DNA of 64,000 nt from Rhizobium leucaenae USDA 9039 (GCF_000426285.1 NZ_AUFB01000002.1:62001-126000); one strand, 5' to 3'; numbered from the stretch's first letter, positions 17,591 to 27,883 are shown. The notes: generated by a model not told the origin, from the letters alone. Numbers and translations are program-made.

Positions 17591-18469
17591 TCAGCCTTGT
17601 TGCGGCGCAGGCTTGCCGTTCGCCGGCATATAACTATCGAAGATCGCTTCCATGTTCTTCTGATAGTTCTTCTGCACTTCCAGGCCGCTGTCGAACATGG
17701 CGTTGAACATCTCGGTATAGGCGGCCATGTCGACGCCGGGTGCAGCGGGTGCGGGTTTAGCTTTCGGTGCTTCCTTCGGCGGCTCGGCGGGCATTGGGAA
17801 GTTGCGCATCATATCCTGGAACGCCTTGGCGAAGGGATTGCCGAGGAAAGGATTGGCGGCGGCGGGCTTTTCACGCTCGACCGGCTGGGCGCCGAACATT
17901 AGTTCCATCGCCTGGGTAAACGGATTGTCGAAGATGCTCGCCTGCGGCGTCGGCTGCTGCTTCGGCGCAAAGCCGATGGTCTGCAGCCAGTTCTGCATCA
18001 TCTCGCCCATTGCGGTGTTGAGAAAAGGATTGGCCATTTGAGGCATCTGTCCGCTGGTTTCCTTGAACAGGCCGCCCATCAGCGTGTCGGCCATGACGGG
18101 CAGCATGCGCTTGTAAATTTCCTGGCCGATGCCGGTCATCTGCGCCGCCTGCGCGGCGACGGCGCGCGATACGTCCTTGGAGCCGAACAAGCGGGCCAGC
18201 ACGGTATTTCCATCGGCAATGCCTTCGGGTGTAAAGGCCTTGCTCATATCCTCGAAATATTTGGCATAGTTGCCGGAGGTGATGTCCTGCATCACGCCCA
18301 TAAAATTATAGGGGTCCGTTGCGCTTCGCTTGAACCCCGAGGAAAAGGCGGGCATCAGCGCCGCCATGGCTTTCGTCGCTTGCTCCTGGGCGAGGTTGAA
18401 CTGCTTGGCTATCGCCTCCGTGGCGGCGCCGTTTTGTGCCTGCATCATCATGTCGAAGAGTGGCAGCAT
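17591..18469 (-). CDS. DUF937-like protein, Ala/Met/Pro-rich
   Basis: 292 residues from ATG 18469 (AGGAA upstream). The N-terminal part (MLPLFDMMMQAQNGAATEAI ... LAQEQATKAMAALMPAFSSG) matches the DUF937/YidB style of helical repeat proteins. The middle and C-terminal parts are rich in Met, Phe and Pro with repeated short words (NPFLNT, NPFTQAME, NPFLGNPFAKAF). It has no signal peptide. The role is unknown; I recall similar rhizobial proteins only as hypothetical. Confidence 0.7.
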   Translation of the reverse strand: MLPLFDMMMQAQNGAATEAIAKQFNLAQEQATKAMAALMPAFSSGFKRSATDPYNFMGVMQDITSGNYAKYFEDMSKAFTPEGIADGNTVLARLFGSKDVSRAVAAQAAQMTGIGQEIYKRMLPVMADTLMGGLFKETSGQMPQMANPFLNTAMGEMMQNWLQTIGFAPKQQPTPQASIFDNPFTQAMELMFGAQPVEREKPAAANPFLGNPFAKAFQDMMRNFPMPAEPPKEAPKAKPAPAAPGVDMAAYTEMFNAMFDSGLEVQKNYQKNMEAIFDSYMPANGKPAPQQG

Positions 18470-18538
18470 CGAAGTTCCTTTCCGCGCAATCATGCCGCTT
18501 CGGAATCAGAAGACGTGCAATCCTGATAGTATAGCGGG

Positions 18539-18576
18539 AAAAAAAACGGCGCATACCGGTTTCTGCCGGCATGCGC
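18539..18576 (-). terminator. Terminator of gshA
   Basis: On the minus strand a GCGCATGCCGG / CCGGTATGCGC stem (one mismatch) is followed by eight consecutive T residues. It lies 28 bases after the gshA stop. Confidence 0.9.
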
Positions 18577-18603
18577 GCCAACAATCCAAGCTGAATTCGG
18601 CTG

Positions 18604-19977
18604 TCAGTATTGATATTCCTCGAAGACCGGCTCGACCGAGCCATTCCAGCGGCCGTGATAGAGCATCAGCAGATCGTCGGCGAGCGTGCCCTTCTTGGCG
18701 AGCACTTCGTCGAGCGGCGCCAGGAAGACCGTTTCGTCCTGGCCATCGCCGTTCACCCGGGCGCGGTTCTTCAGGCCGGTGCGGGAGATGCCGACCACTT
18801 CGCGCGCCACATCCAGGAGATTATGACCCTTGATGCCGGCCTTCAGGCCTTGCACCGGCACGACATCGCGCAGTGCGTTGACCTCTTCGAAGGTCCAATC
18901 CTTTGTCAACTCGTCGGCAGCCGTCAGCGCCTCGTCGTCATAGAGCAGCCCGACCCAGAAGGCCGGAAGCGCACAGATGCGCCGCCAGGGGCCACCGTCT
19001 GCACCGCGCATCTCCAGGAAGCGCTTGAGGCGGACATCGGGGAAGAGGGTGGAGAGATGGTTCGTCCAGTCGCCCATCGTCGGTTCCCAGGCGGCGATCT
19101 CGCCCTTCAACGCGCCATTCATGAACTGGCGGAAGGTGACATGAGTGCAGTCATGATAGTGGCCGTCGCGAACGACGAAATACATGGGAACGTCCAGCGC
19201 CCACTTCACATAGTCTTCAAAGCCGAAATCGGCACGGAAGGTGAAGTCGAGCAGGCCGCTGCGGCGGTTATCGGTATCGCGCCAGATATCGCCGCGCCAG
19301 GAGGAGAGACCGTTCGGCTTGCCCTCGGTGAAGGGCGAGGAGGCAAACAGCGCGGTCGCCAGCGATTGCAGCTTCATCGAGACGCGCATCTTGCGGCGCA
19401 TGTCCTCTTCCGAAGAGAAATCGAGGTTCACCTGGATCGTGCAGGTGCGGTACATCATGTCGAGCCCTTTGGTGCCGACCTTCGGCATATAGCGGCTCAT
19501 GATGTCGTAGCGCGATTTCGGCATGCGCGGCGTCTCGGCCAGCGTCCATTTCGGACTGCCGCCGATGCCGAGGAAGCGAATTCCCATCGGCTCGGCGATT
19601 TCGCGCAATGTCGCGAGGTGCTGGTTCGATTCCTTGCAGGTCTGGTGAATGTTTTCGAGCGGCGCACCCGACAGTTCGAACTGGCCGCCGGGCTCGATCG
19701 AGATCGCGCCCATACCGGTCGGCTCGCCCAGGCCGATGATGTTCTCGCCATCCATGATCGGATCCCAGCCGGACTTTTCCTGCAGGCCCTTCAAAAGCGC
19801 GGAAATGCTGGCATCGCCAAAATAAGGCACAGGGCTGTTGTCGGCCCGGAAAAACACGAATTTTTCGTGCTCCGTGCCGATGCGGAATTGCTCCTCCGAC
19901 TTGTTGCCGGCCGCCAGATAGGCCGTCATGTCCGAGACCGAAGAGAGCGGAGTCTGGTCGGTGGTATCGCGCGCCAT
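18604..19977 (-). CDS. gshA: Glutamate-cysteine ligase (alphaproteobacterial/plant type)
   Basis: 457 residues. Joins glutamate and cysteine to gamma-glutamylcysteine using ATP, the first step of glutathione synthesis. This belongs to the GCL group shared by alphaproteobacteria and plants, which is unlike E. coli GshA: RIGTEHEKFVFF near residue 32, GGQFELSGAPLENIHQT, RTCTIQVNLDFSSEEDMRRK, and the Arg/Trp-rich HLSTLFPDVRLKRFLEMRGAD. Start 19977 has AAGG seven bases upstream. Monocistronic by its own terminator. Confidence 0.95.
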   Translation of the reverse strand: MARDTTDQTPLSSVSDMTAYLAAGNKSEEQFRIGTEHEKFVFFRADNSPVPYFGDASISALLKGLQEKSGWDPIMDGENIIGLGEPTGMGAISIEPGGQFELSGAPLENIHQTCKESNQHLATLREIAEPMGIRFLGIGGSPKWTLAETPRMPKSRYDIMSRYMPKVGTKGLDMMYRTCTIQVNLDFSSEEDMRRKMRVSMKLQSLATALFASSPFTEGKPNGLSSWRGDIWRDTDNRRSGLLDFTFRADFGFEDYVKWALDVPMYFVVRDGHYHDCTHVTFRQFMNGALKGEIAAWEPTMGDWTNHLSTLFPDVRLKRFLEMRGADGGPWRRICALPAFWVGLLYDDEALTAADELTKDWTFEEVNALRDVVPVQGLKAGIKGHNLLDVAREVVGISRTGLKNRARVNGDGQDETVFLAPLDEVLAKKGTLADDLLMLYHGRWNGSVEPVFEEYQY

Positions 19978-20217
19978 GATATTACCTTGATCTCGGAAAG
20001 AAGCCCGCGCAAGCCGCAAGCCAATAGGAAGGGTGATTGACGCGGAATGAGGTACGGTGCAAGTGAATTTCTTTCAAGAGCCGTTCAAAAAAATAGGATC
20101 TTGTGCCTGGAAGCTATGGTGTAATCGAAGCTGATGCCGGCGCTTGCACAAGCGTTCAAGACGCCCAACCGACATTTGAAATAGTCTTGCCTCCGCCAAC
20201 GACGGGAGGGCACATCG

Positions 20218-20829
20218 ATGTTCGAACAAAGCGCATTTTATCCGATCTTGACACTGCTTCTCGCCTCTCTGGTCATTATGGGCAGCCCCGGTCCGTCCAC
20301 GATCAGCGCCACCGCTGTTGGTGCCGTCTACGGCTTCCGCCGGTCGATCGGTTACGTCTGCGGTCTGATTGCCGGTACACTCGTCGTTCTGTTGGCCGTC
20401 GCGGTCGGCGTCGTCGCAATCCTGTTCTCTGTGCCCTATGGCGCGTCAGTGCTTACCGCCGTCTCCACCGTCTATATCGCCTACTTGGCCTTTAAGATCG
20501 CCATCGCTCCTCCGCTTGCGCGCCGCGGTGACCAAATCGCGACGCCTGCCTTTACTGGCGGCTTTCTGCTGGCGGTTGCCAATCCCAAGGCATATCTGGC
20601 GATCGCCGCCGTCTTCGCCGGAGTGAGCCTTTTCAAGGATCGGCACACGCTTGACGCGATGCTCAAGATAACGCTGCTCAGCCTGATGATTGTCGCTATT
20701 CATCTATGCTGGCTTCTGGTCGGGACCTCGCTATCCCGCTTTCTCCAGAATCCCACCATTTCGCGCATCGTAAACATCTCCCTGGCGGGTATGCTGCTCG
20801 TCACGACCGCGCTCGCATTAGCGGGCTGA
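20218..20829 (+). CDS. LysE/RhtB-family amino acid exporter
   Basis: 203 residues with six predicted hydrophobic segments. The LysE-family mark GSPGPSTISATAVGAVYGFRR is at residues 22-42, and ANPKAYL in the middle. Exports amino acids or related metabolites by family; substrate unknown. Start has GGGAGGG nine bases upstream. Divergent from gshA and convergent with rsmE, 20 bases apart. Confidence 0.88.
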   Translation: MFEQSAFYPILTLLLASLVIMGSPGPSTISATAVGAVYGFRRSIGYVCGLIAGTLVVLLAVAVGVVAILFSVPYGASVLTAVSTVYIAYLAFKIAIAPPLARRGDQIATPAFTGGFLLAVANPKAYLAIAAVFAGVSLFKDRHTLDAMLKITLLSLMIVAIHLCWLLVGTSLSRFLQNPTISRIVNISLAGMLLVTTALALAG

Positions 20830-20849
20830 AACAACCATCGGCGAGGAAA

Positions 20850-21587
20850 CTAGTTCCAGTCCCCGATTGTCGCCTGAATGACCGCCATGGCTGCCACTGC
20901 CGCCGTATCGGCGCGCAATATCCGTGGGCCCAAGGGAATGGCGGTGACGAAATCGAGACTGTGCAGCAGGGCGCGCTCCTCTTCCGAAAATCCGCCTTCG
21001 GGTCCGACCAGCAGCGCCAAATGGTTCTCCCTGATCTTCGCCAGGAGAGGCAGTGGGTTCTGCCCGGCATCGCCTTCATCGCAATAGATGATCCGGCGCT
21101 CCTTCGGCCAGCTTGTGAGGAGATCGGCTAGCTTTATGGGCTCCATCACCTCTGGGACCCCGAGAATGCCGCACTGCTCCGCCGCCTCGATGACATTGGC
21201 CTTGAGCTTGTCGAGATTGGTGATCTTGCCCTGCACATGCTGCGTCATCACCGGCTGCAGCAGGCCGGCGCCCATCTCCACCGCCTTCTGCACGAGATAG
21301 TCGAGTCGTCCGACTTTCAGCGGCGCGAAGAGATAATGCAGGTCGGAAGGGGCGGGCTGTGGCCGCGTCTGCTCAACGGGCGTCAGCAGGATGCGCTTGC
21401 GTGAGGGAAAGGAGACACTTGCCTTCCATTCGCCGTCGCGGCCGTTGAAGATCAGCAGCTCGGCATCGTCCTCCATGCGCAGCACATTGGCGAGATAGTT
21501 GAACTGATCGCGATCGGCCTCGATGCCGGCATTTGCTTTGATATCCGAAACCACGAACAGCCGCTGCATGCGGAAATTGGCGCGCAT
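20850..21587 (-). CDS. rsmE: 16S rRNA (uracil-1498-N3)-methyltransferase
   Basis: 245 residues. SPOUT-class enzyme methylating N3 of U1498 in 16S rRNA. The C-terminal knot motifs [13 protein letters not shown] and [20 protein letters not shown] are typical of RsmE, as are LAPLK-like [20 protein letters not shown] and QHVQGK. Start 21587 has AAGGGA seven bases upstream. It starts ten bases after the pit stop codon, so pit-rsmE is very likely an operon. Confidence 0.95.
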   Translation of the reverse strand: MRANFRMQRLFVVSDIKANAGIEADRDQFNYLANVLRMEDDAELLIFNGRDGEWKASVSFPSRKRILLTPVEQTRPQPAPSDLHYLFAPLKVGRLDYLVQKAVEMGAGLLQPVMTQHVQGKITNLDKLKANVIEAAEQCGILGVPEVMEPIKLADLLTSWPKERRIIYCDEGDAGQNPLPLLAKIRENHLALLVGPEGGFSEEERALLHSLDFVTAIPLGPRILRADTAAVAAMAVIQATIGDWN

Positions 21588-21597
21588 GGGTAATCCC

Positions 21598-23133
21598 TTA
21601 AATGAAGAGCGCGACCATAGCCCAATAAACCGTAGCTGCAAGCATCGCCGAGACCGGCACGGTGATGGCCCAAGCCGCGATGATGGTCATGAAATGCGAG
21701 CGGCGCACGAGGCGTCGGCGGTGGATTTCGTCCGGATTACGCTCGTCAGCTTCTTCCATCTCGCCCCATGGGATGCTCGAAGCCTCGGCTTTCATCCGCA
21801 TATAGGCCAGGCGTCGCTTCGAGTGGCTGGTGTACCATTCGCGGAAGAAGCCGACGCCGAAGACCGAGCCGATGGCGATATGGGTGGAGCTGACGGGAAG
21901 GCCGAACCAGGAGGCGACGATGACGGTGAGAGCGGCCGACAGCGCGACGCAATAGGCTCGCATCGGATTGAGCTTGGTGATCTGCTCGCCGACGAGGCGG
22001 ATCAGGCGCGGACCGTAAAGCAGCACCCCGACGGAAATGCCGCAGCCGCCGATCAGTACGACCCAATGGGGTGCGGTATTTCCCGCCGCACCTCCGACGA
22101 CACTGAGACTGCTTCCCTGGCCGACGCTGCGTATGATCGCTGCCAGCGGCCCGATGGCATTGGCGACGTCGTTGGCGCCATGGGCAAAGGACATCAGCGC
22201 CGCCGAACAGATCAGCGGCAGGCGGAACAGTTTGCGCAGCGAGCTATTCTTGTTTTCGCAGCCGACGGACTGTGCCGCCACCAGCGGTCGTGCCGCGAAC
22301 CAGATCGCCAATCCGACAACGATGCCGATCGCGATGATCGAAAAGCCCGCGACGGTATCTTTCGGCGCGAGCTGCAGGACCAGATAGGCGGTAAAGGCAC
22401 CGGCCATCAGGCCGATCAGAATGGGAATCCAGTATTTGGCGGCTGCGATCTTATCGTCGCGGTAGATGATGAAGGTCTTGATGAAAAACAGGATGCCGGC
22501 GGCGATCGTGCCGCCGAGGAAGGGCGTGACGACCCAGCCGGCGGAGATCGCCGCCATCACGCGCCAATTGACCATCTCCGGCCCGACAGCGGCGGCACCT
22601 GCGCCGACGACGGCGCCCACGATCGCATGGGTGGTTGAAACCGGCGCTTTCAGCCAAGTGGCGAAATTGATCCAGAGCGCGGCGGCGAGCAGCGCGGCCA
22701 TCATCAGCCAGGCGAGCTTGCCGCTGGTGATGATGCGGTCGGTATCGATGATATGCGAGGAGATGGTCTTGATGACCGGCCCGCCTGCGATCATGGCGCC
22801 GAGAATTTCGAAGATCGCCGCCATGACCAAGGCCTGCGTCATGGTGATCGCACGCGCACCCACTGCGGCGCCGACATTGTTGGCGACGTCCTTGGCGCCG
22901 ATATTCATGGCCATGTAGCCGGCGAGCGCCACGGCGGCGATGGCCAGCGTCGCGCCCGGCTGGTTCAGCACGTTGATGCCGGCGAAGATCATCGCAAGGC
23001 CAAGGAAGATCAGGCCGATACCGGGAGCGACCAGGCGTTTCGTGACATGATGGGCCGCATCCTCGACGTAGGTGAGTTTGTCGAGATCCTTGTCTAGCGT
23101 CCGTTTTGTCAATTTCACCGGTCGGTCGGGCAT
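21598..23133 (-). CDS. pit: Inorganic phosphate transporter, PiT family
   Basis: 511 residues, about ten to twelve hydrophobic segments. Low-affinity phosphate (metal-phosphate) symporter of the inner membrane. The duplicated PiT signatures are visible as [19 protein letters not shown] (first half) and [18 protein letters not shown] (second half). A hydrophilic N-terminus of about 35 residues ([20 protein letters not shown]) precedes the first segment. The family's central soluble loop is present ([19 protein letters not shown]). Upstream of rsmE in a probable operon. Confidence 0.92.
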   Translation of the reverse strand: MPDRPVKLTKRTLDKDLDKLTYVEDAAHHVTKRLVAPGIGLIFLGLAMIFAGINVLNQPGATLAIAAVALAGYMAMNIGAKDVANNVGAAVGARAITMTQALVMAAIFEILGAMIAGGPVIKTISSHIIDTDRIITSGKLAWLMMAALLAAALWINFATWLKAPVSTTHAIVGAVVGAGAAAVGPEMVNWRVMAAISAGWVVTPFLGGTIAAGILFFIKTFIIYRDDKIAAAKYWIPILIGLMAGAFTAYLVLQLAPKDTVAGFSIIAIGIVVGLAIWFAARPLVAAQSVGCENKNSSLRKLFRLPLICSAALMSFAHGANDVANAIGPLAAIIRSVGQGSSLSVVGGAAGNTAPHWVVLIGGCGISVGVLLYGPRLIRLVGEQITKLNPMRAYCVALSAALTVIVASWFGLPVSSTHIAIGSVFGVGFFREWYTSHSKRRLAYMRMKAEASSIPWGEMEEADERNPDEIHRRRLVRRSHFMTIIAAWAITVPVSAMLAATVYWAMVALFI

Positions 23134-23232
23134 GCCATTCTCTGAGTCGAAATATATACTCTTACGCCGCCCGGCAGGCCGCGCAATGCCTGGCGATCGT
23201 CCTGGTATAGTTTGTTGGGAGTATGATGGGGC

Positions 23233-23742
23233 CTATTTGGCCTCTGCTGCGGCAAATCTTGCCGTCATCCGCCGCTCAAAGGCGAGGATGATGTCACGCA
23301 ACTCCGGCTCGCGGACACGCTTGATCGCTTCGCTGCAGGAAACCCACTCGACCGTGCGCTCGCCCTTTTCCTTGAAATTCTTGGCGAGATCATTGACGTC
23401 GAGCGCATAGACCTGAACTCGGCAGGGCACTTGTATGCCGTCCTTCAGAACCTTGTCGTAGCTGAAGGCGCCAAGCGGCTCGGTTTCCACCGTGCCGCGC
23501 ACGCCGGCTTCTTCGAAGGCTTCCCGGGCCGCCACCTCATGCGACAGCTTGCCAGGCATCGGCCAGCCCTTGGGAATGACCCAGCGGCCGGTATCGCGGC
23601 TGGTCAGCAGCAGCATTTCCAACTCGCCCGTCTTCTTTCTCACTCGATAGCAGAGCGCGGCATATTGCTGTCGCGGCGGACGCCGAAACATGAGCTGCAC
23701 ATCATTTGCGATACGGGCGAGAATGGCCAAGGGTCGGGTCAC
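23233..23742 (-). CDS. Nudix hydrolase
   Basis: 169 residues. Hydrolyses a nucleoside diphosphate linked to another moiety. The Nudix box can be read at GWPMPGKLSHEVAAREAFEE then AGV, with the REAFEEAGV core intact; the first Glu of the box is Lys here, as in the diphosphoinositol-phosphatase-like group with WVIPKGWP. The GTG start at 23742 has only a very close ribosome site, so a later start is possible. Substrate unknown. Confidence 0.85.
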   Translation of the reverse strand: MTRPLAILARIANDVQLMFRRPPRQQYAALCYRVRKKTGELEMLLLTSRDTGRWVIPKGWPMPGKLSHEVAAREAFEEAGVRGTVETEPLGAFSYDKVLKDGIQVPCRVQVYALDVNDLAKNFKEKGERTVEWVSCSEAIKRVREPELRDIILAFERRMTARFAAAEAK

Positions 23743-23994
23743 CTTTAAGAGTTCGAGTTTAGAATCAGTTGCATATTAGCATTGCATGGAAAAATTGTGC
23801 ATTCCATATGGCTTTATATGGTATTTCCACACACTTTCGTTGAGTGTTCAGTAGATAAAAATATGAGGATTCGGTCTCTGATATTCGCCAGCGACTATGC
23901 TATTAGCGACATCAAATCCGTTTAATATGCCGCAGATGGCGCAGTCGCTCTATCGCTCTTCCTATCCTACCGGAAAATAAGCTAAATCTCCGTT

Positions 23995-24918
23995 ATGCCC
24001 GAACGCTCCCCACCGCCGCGTCTCCCGCCAATGAACGCGCTGCGCGCCTTCGATGCCGTTGCCCGTCGTGGTAGCATTTTGAAAGCGGCCGAGGAGCTCG
24101 GTGTCGTACGCGGCGCTGTACGCCAGCAGCTTACCGTGCTGGAAACATTTTTCGGTATTGTTTTGTTCCGGCGCGATGGCCGGCGCTTGATATTGACCGA
24201 GAAGGGCAGGGCCTTTGCCGACTCCGTCGGCATTGCCTTCGGCATTCTGGCGCGCGCCTCGGCCGAGCTCGCGGCCGATGAGCGCAGGGTGCTTCGCCTC
24301 GGTGTCCCTTCCGCTTTCGCCGTGTGGTGGTTGATGCCGCGGGTTGCGGATCTGCAGGCTGCACTTCCCGACATCGACGTCGATATCATCCCGATGGCGA
24401 TGGTCGAACCGCTGGCGCGCCATCCTGATCTCGACGCCGTGATCATGGGCGGCGAATATCGGCCCGCGTCGGACATCACCGCAATCCGTTTCATGGAAGA
24501 CGAATTCGGCCCGGTAGCAACGCCAGACCTTTCCGCCCGCCTCGCGCTTGCCACGGGGGTGGAAGTCCTTGCCGGCGCGGTCGCCCTGACCAGCCGTTCC
24601 GCGCCTCGTCTTTGGGATGATTGGTTTGCCGAAAGCGGCCACGCGCCCATTCGCTTTGCCCGCATGCGCGAATTCGAAGATTTGCTTCTGGCGATCGCGG
24701 CCGCCCGCGCCGGCGTTGGCATTGCCATCGTCCCTCGCACGGCTGTTCGTGACGATATCGATCGCGGCACGTTGGTAGCGCCCTTTGGCTTCATCCGGAG
24801 ACCCGCGGGATACAGTCTCTGCATCCGCAGCGGCGATGCGAAGAAGGCGGCTTTTGTCCGGCTGGCCGATTGGCTGCTGGGAGCAGGGGCCGGCCCTATC
24901 CCGCCAACGGTGAGATAG
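23995..24918 (+). CDS. LysR-family regulator, GcvA-like
   Basis: 307 residues. Begins RLPPMNALRAFDAVARRGS with winged HTH (ILKAAEELGVVRGAVRQQLTVLE), the layout of the GcvA/AmpR branch. The binding domain includes LRLGVPSAFAVWWLMPRVAD. It lies 112 bases upstream of the SAH-hydrolase-like gene in the same orientation. The gap of 252 bases before it (23743-23994) is AT-rich and shows no gene. Confidence 0.88.
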   Translation: MPERSPPPRLPPMNALRAFDAVARRGSILKAAEELGVVRGAVRQQLTVLETFFGIVLFRRDGRRLILTEKGRAFADSVGIAFGILARASAELAADERRVLRLGVPSAFAVWWLMPRVADLQAALPDIDVDIIPMAMVEPLARHPDLDAVIMGGEYRPASDITAIRFMEDEFGPVATPDLSARLALATGVEVLAGAVALTSRSAPRLWDDWFAESGHAPIRFARMREFEDLLLAIAAARAGVGIAIVPRTAVRDDIDRGTLVAPFGFIRRPAGYSLCIRSGDAKKAAFVRLADWLLGAGAGPIPPTVR

Positions 24919-25030
24919 GCCTCGTGCCTATGACACTTTTTCTGCCCTATCGCTCATTCCAATGTCCATAGACAGCCTGTCATTTCCCATGTGAGATCGC
25001 GGCACGACAGACCGCCGTCAGGAGTGCGCT

Positions 25031-26194
25031 ATGGACCAGTCTTCCTCTCTTTCGCGTATGGATTGGGTTGCCCGGAGCTGCCGCCTGCTGGCGGCGACGG
25101 CAGCTGAATTCCGTGAGACCAGACCCTTCGAGGGCCTGACGATCGGAACCGGCATTCATCTAGAGCCGAAGACGGTGGCACTGGTGATGACGCTGCGCGC
25201 CGGTGGTGCCCGCCTCGTCTGCACCGGCAATCTCAACAGCACCCAGCCGGAAACCGTCAGATATCTGCGTACGCAGGACATCACCGTTTTCGCCACCCAG
25301 ACCACAGATGCCGCCGAGCACGGCGCCAGTCTCGACGCCATCCTGGCGAAAAAGCCGGACCTGCTGCTCGACAATGGCGGCGATCTCTTTGCGCGCGCCG
25401 CCGAGCGGCCCTATGCCAATCTCTTGGGCGGCACCGAAGAGACGACCTCCGGCCGCATCCGGTTGCTGCCGATGCGCGACAGGCTGGCCATGCCGATCCT
25501 CGTCATCAATGACAGTCCGATCAAGCAGTTCGCCGAAAACAAGCATGCGGTCGGCCAAAGCTTGTTCGAGAGCTATCTGCGCTTCACCAATCGCTCGACC
25601 AACGGCAAACGCGTCACCGTCTTTGGCTATGGCGCCTGCGGCAAGGGTACGGCGGCCAGTTTCCGCAACGCCTATGCCACGGTCAGTGTCGTCGATATCG
25701 ATCCCGTGACGACGCTGGAGGCGCATCTGGACGGTTTCGTTACGCCTCTACGAGAGGAGGCGATCCGTACCGCCGATATCCTCATCACCGTTACCGGCTA
25801 TCCAGGCATCGTGACTGCGGCGGACCTACCGCTGATCAAGCATGGCGCGATCCTGATGAACGGCGGTCATTTCCCGCATGAGATTAATGTGGACGCCTTC
25901 CGAAATAGTCCGGATGTCGCCGGCATCGACCGCTATGAGGCCGAGCAAATCGAGACCATCCGCATGCGAGACGGACGCGCTTTCCACATCCTCGGTGCCG
26001 GCCACATGGCCAACCTCGCCGGACCGCGCCCGCTCGGCAACACCGTCGAATCCATGGATCTCGGCTTTGCGCTGCAAGCCCGCTGCCTGGAACGCGTGGC
26101 AAAGGGCGGCCTCGGCAAGGAGGCATGCGTCATTCCCGTGCCCGCCGATATCGATGCCATGGTGGCATCGGCCTATCTCGATCTGGCGAGATGA
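25031..26194 (+). CDS. S-adenosylhomocysteine hydrolase-like protein lacking the C-terminal tail
   Basis: 387 residues, against about 430-470 for true AhcY. Recognisable parts: NSTQPETVRYL (substrate side), LLDNGGDL, TEETTSGRIRLLPM, INDSPIKQFAEN, Rossmann motif VFGYGACGKGTA near residue 200, and NGGHFPHEI. Compared with the canonical enzyme (from memory), Lys of NDSxxK and Glu of EETTxG are kept, Asp of KFDN is Glu, and the terminal KPDHYRY tail that reaches the partner's NAD site is absent (ends SAYLDLAR). It may act on another thioether or be a regulator. Ribosome site AGGAG is good. The preceding LysR gene may control it. Confidence 0.8.
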   Translation: MDQSSSLSRMDWVARSCRLLAATAAEFRETRPFEGLTIGTGIHLEPKTVALVMTLRAGGARLVCTGNLNSTQPETVRYLRTQDITVFATQTTDAAEHGASLDAILAKKPDLLLDNGGDLFARAAERPYANLLGGTEETTSGRIRLLPMRDRLAMPILVINDSPIKQFAENKHAVGQSLFESYLRFTNRSTNGKRVTVFGYGACGKGTAASFRNAYATVSVVDIDPVTTLEAHLDGFVTPLREEAIRTADILITVTGYPGIVTAADLPLIKHGAILMNGGHFPHEINVDAFRNSPDVAGIDRYEAEQIETIRMRDGRAFHILGAGHMANLAGPRPLGNTVESMDLGFALQARCLERVAKGGLGKEACVIPVPADIDAMVASAYLDLAR

Positions 26195-26262
26195 GTGCGA
26201 ACATGTGCTTTGTCGACATCGCTGCGGGCACTGCTGGATCTGGTGATTGAACGGTCGGCGCT

Positions 26263-26826
26263 CTAGGCCTTCGCCAATGCTTCCGGCAGCACCCGGTCAT
26301 AGAGCCCAGCCATCTCGTCGCCAAAGCAGCAGAAAATAATCTCGCTGAAATCGCCGCCCATGCTCTCGGCAACAGCGGTGCGTGTCGCGATCGTGGCTGA
26401 GGGTTCGGCGGGCAAACGGTAGACGCCGGTGGAGATGGCCGGAAAGGCGATGGTTTTGAGACCGTGATCCCGGGCAAGGCCGAGGCTGTTGCGATAGCAG
26501 CTTGCCAGCAAATCGTCTTCGCCGCGCCCGCCGCCATTCCAGACGGGGCCGACCGTGTGGATCACATGCTTTGCTGGCAGGCGATATCCCTTGGTGATCT
26601 TGGCCTGTCCGGTCTTGCAGCCATTCAGCGTCCGGCATTCCGCCAACAATTCCGGCCCGGCGGCACGATGGATCGCGCCATCCACACCGCCGCCGCCGAG
26701 CAGGCTGCTGTTTGCCGCGTTGACGATGGCATCGACGTCGAGCTTGGTGATGTCGCCGAGGATGATGGTGAAGCGCGTATTCGAGACCGCGCAAAGATCG
26801 GAGCGGATGGTTTCAAGAGCGGGCAT
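26263..26826 (-). CDS. Macrodomain protein, O-acetyl-ADP-ribose deacetylase type
   Basis: 187 residues. Single macrodomain: [20 protein letters not shown] near residue 23, [14 protein letters not shown], the TVGPVW motif and FPAISTGVY, all parts of the ADP-ribose pocket. This is the YmdB/MacroD class that removes acetyl or ADP-ribose groups. Start at 26826 has GGAGAG seven bases upstream. Convergent with the SAH-hydrolase-like gene. Confidence 0.9.
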   Translation of the reverse strand: MPALETIRSDLCAVSNTRFTIILGDITKLDVDAIVNAANSSLLGGGGVDGAIHRAAGPELLAECRTLNGCKTGQAKITKGYRLPAKHVIHTVGPVWNGGGRGEDDLLASCYRNSLGLARDHGLKTIAFPAISTGVYRLPAEPSATIATRTAVAESMGGDFSEIIFCCFGDEMAGLYDRVLPEALAKA

Positions 26827-26865
26827 GATGACACTCTCCAATCTTTGGATTGAGGTAGTGGTCGT

Positions 26866-27762
26866 CTATCGCTCCCAATAGGGAACCGGCCCATAAAGTT
26901 CCGCCAGGAAATCGATAAAGACGCGGACCTTTGCCGGCAGGAACTGGCGGCTGGGATAGACGGCCGAAAGCGTGACACTGTGAGAGCCTTCATAGGCCGG
27001 CAGCACCTGCACCAGTCGCCCGTCCTTGAGTTCGGGGCCGACATCCCAGGTGGAGCGCAGCGCAATGCCGAGGCCGGCGATCACGGCTTCGCGGATCACC
27101 TCGCTGGAATTGGTGATCAGCTTGCCTTCCGGCCGGAAGGTCAGCGCGCCCTTCGGTCCGTCCAGCCGCCAGGGATCGTGATTGTGCGGCGGCAGGCAGG
27201 TGTGCCGCCGCAAATCATCGATATCCTCCGGCATGCCATGGGCGGCGATATAGGCTGGCGAGGCGCAGAGCACGCGGCGCACCAGCGCCAGGCGCCGGGC
27301 AACGAGGCTGGAATCGGTGAGCTCCGCAATACGAATGGCGAGATCAAAGCCGCCGCCGACAATATCGGTGAATTCGTCTGTTAGCACCAGATTGATCGCC
27401 AGATCCGGATGCGCCTGCATGAACGCTTTGAGATGCGGGGCGATGTGCAGCCGGCCGAAGGAGGTCGGGGCCGAAATCTTCAGCGTTCCCTGCATCTGGG
27501 CGGAACGGCCGGCAATATAGGCCTCGGCCTCCTCCAGTCCGGCGAGGATGGCGAGCACCCGGTCGTAAAAACCCTGACCAGCTTCCGTAAGCGAAATCTG
27601 CCGCGTCGTTCGCTGCAAAAGCCGGGTGCCGAGCCGATCTTCCAACCGTTTGATTCGCTTGGAAATCACCGCTGGCGAAAAGCCAAGCAAACGGCCGGCG
27701 AGCGACATGCTTCCGGTCGTGACGACACTGGCAAAGATTTCGAGATCCCCAAGATTGGTCAT
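26866..27762 (-). CDS. LysR-family regulator divergent from glcDEF
   Basis: 298 residues. HTH at the N-terminus (LEIFASVVTTGSMSLAGRLL, SPAVISKRIKRLEDRLG) and a DmlR/CrgA-type binding domain (LQRTTRQISLTEAGQGFYDR; LKISAPTSFGRLHIAPHL). Divergent from glcD across 121 bases with one LysR-type half-site pair, so it is the likely regulator of glycolate use; that is inference from position. In E. coli this role is held by the GntR-type GlcC, a different family. Confidence 0.88.
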   Translation of the reverse strand: MTNLGDLEIFASVVTTGSMSLAGRLLGFSPAVISKRIKRLEDRLGTRLLQRTTRQISLTEAGQGFYDRVLAILAGLEEAEAYIAGRSAQMQGTLKISAPTSFGRLHIAPHLKAFMQAHPDLAINLVLTDEFTDIVGGGFDLAIRIAELTDSSLVARRLALVRRVLCASPAYIAAHGMPEDIDDLRRHTCLPPHNHDPWRLDGPKGALTFRPEGKLITNSSEVIREAVIAGLGIALRSTWDVGPELKDGRLVQVLPAYEGSHSVTLSAVYPSRQFLPAKVRVFIDFLAELYGPVPYWER

Positions 27763-27768
27763 GTGCTA

Positions 27769-27790
27769 TTTATTCCCATTTTGGCATAAA
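27769..27790. promoter_or_regulatory. LysR-type box between lysR and glcD
   Basis: TTTAT-N12-ATAAA inverted repeat that contains a T-N11-A core pattern, only seven bases from the lysR start and 94 bases from the glcD start. Low specificity by eye. Confidence 0.35.
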
Positions 27791-27883
27791 TTCTTATCAT
27801 TTACGCCAATTTCGTGAAAGTAGTAAGCGTGATATGGCGTTAAAAAGAGGGGCGTCCATATTCGGGTGCAGGAGGAGAACGCC

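Noticed and set aside
25031..26826. SAH-hydrolase-like and macrodomain genes as one NAD/ADP-ribose operon
   Set aside because: They are convergent, not co-transcribed, so adjacency alone is weak evidence for a shared pathway.
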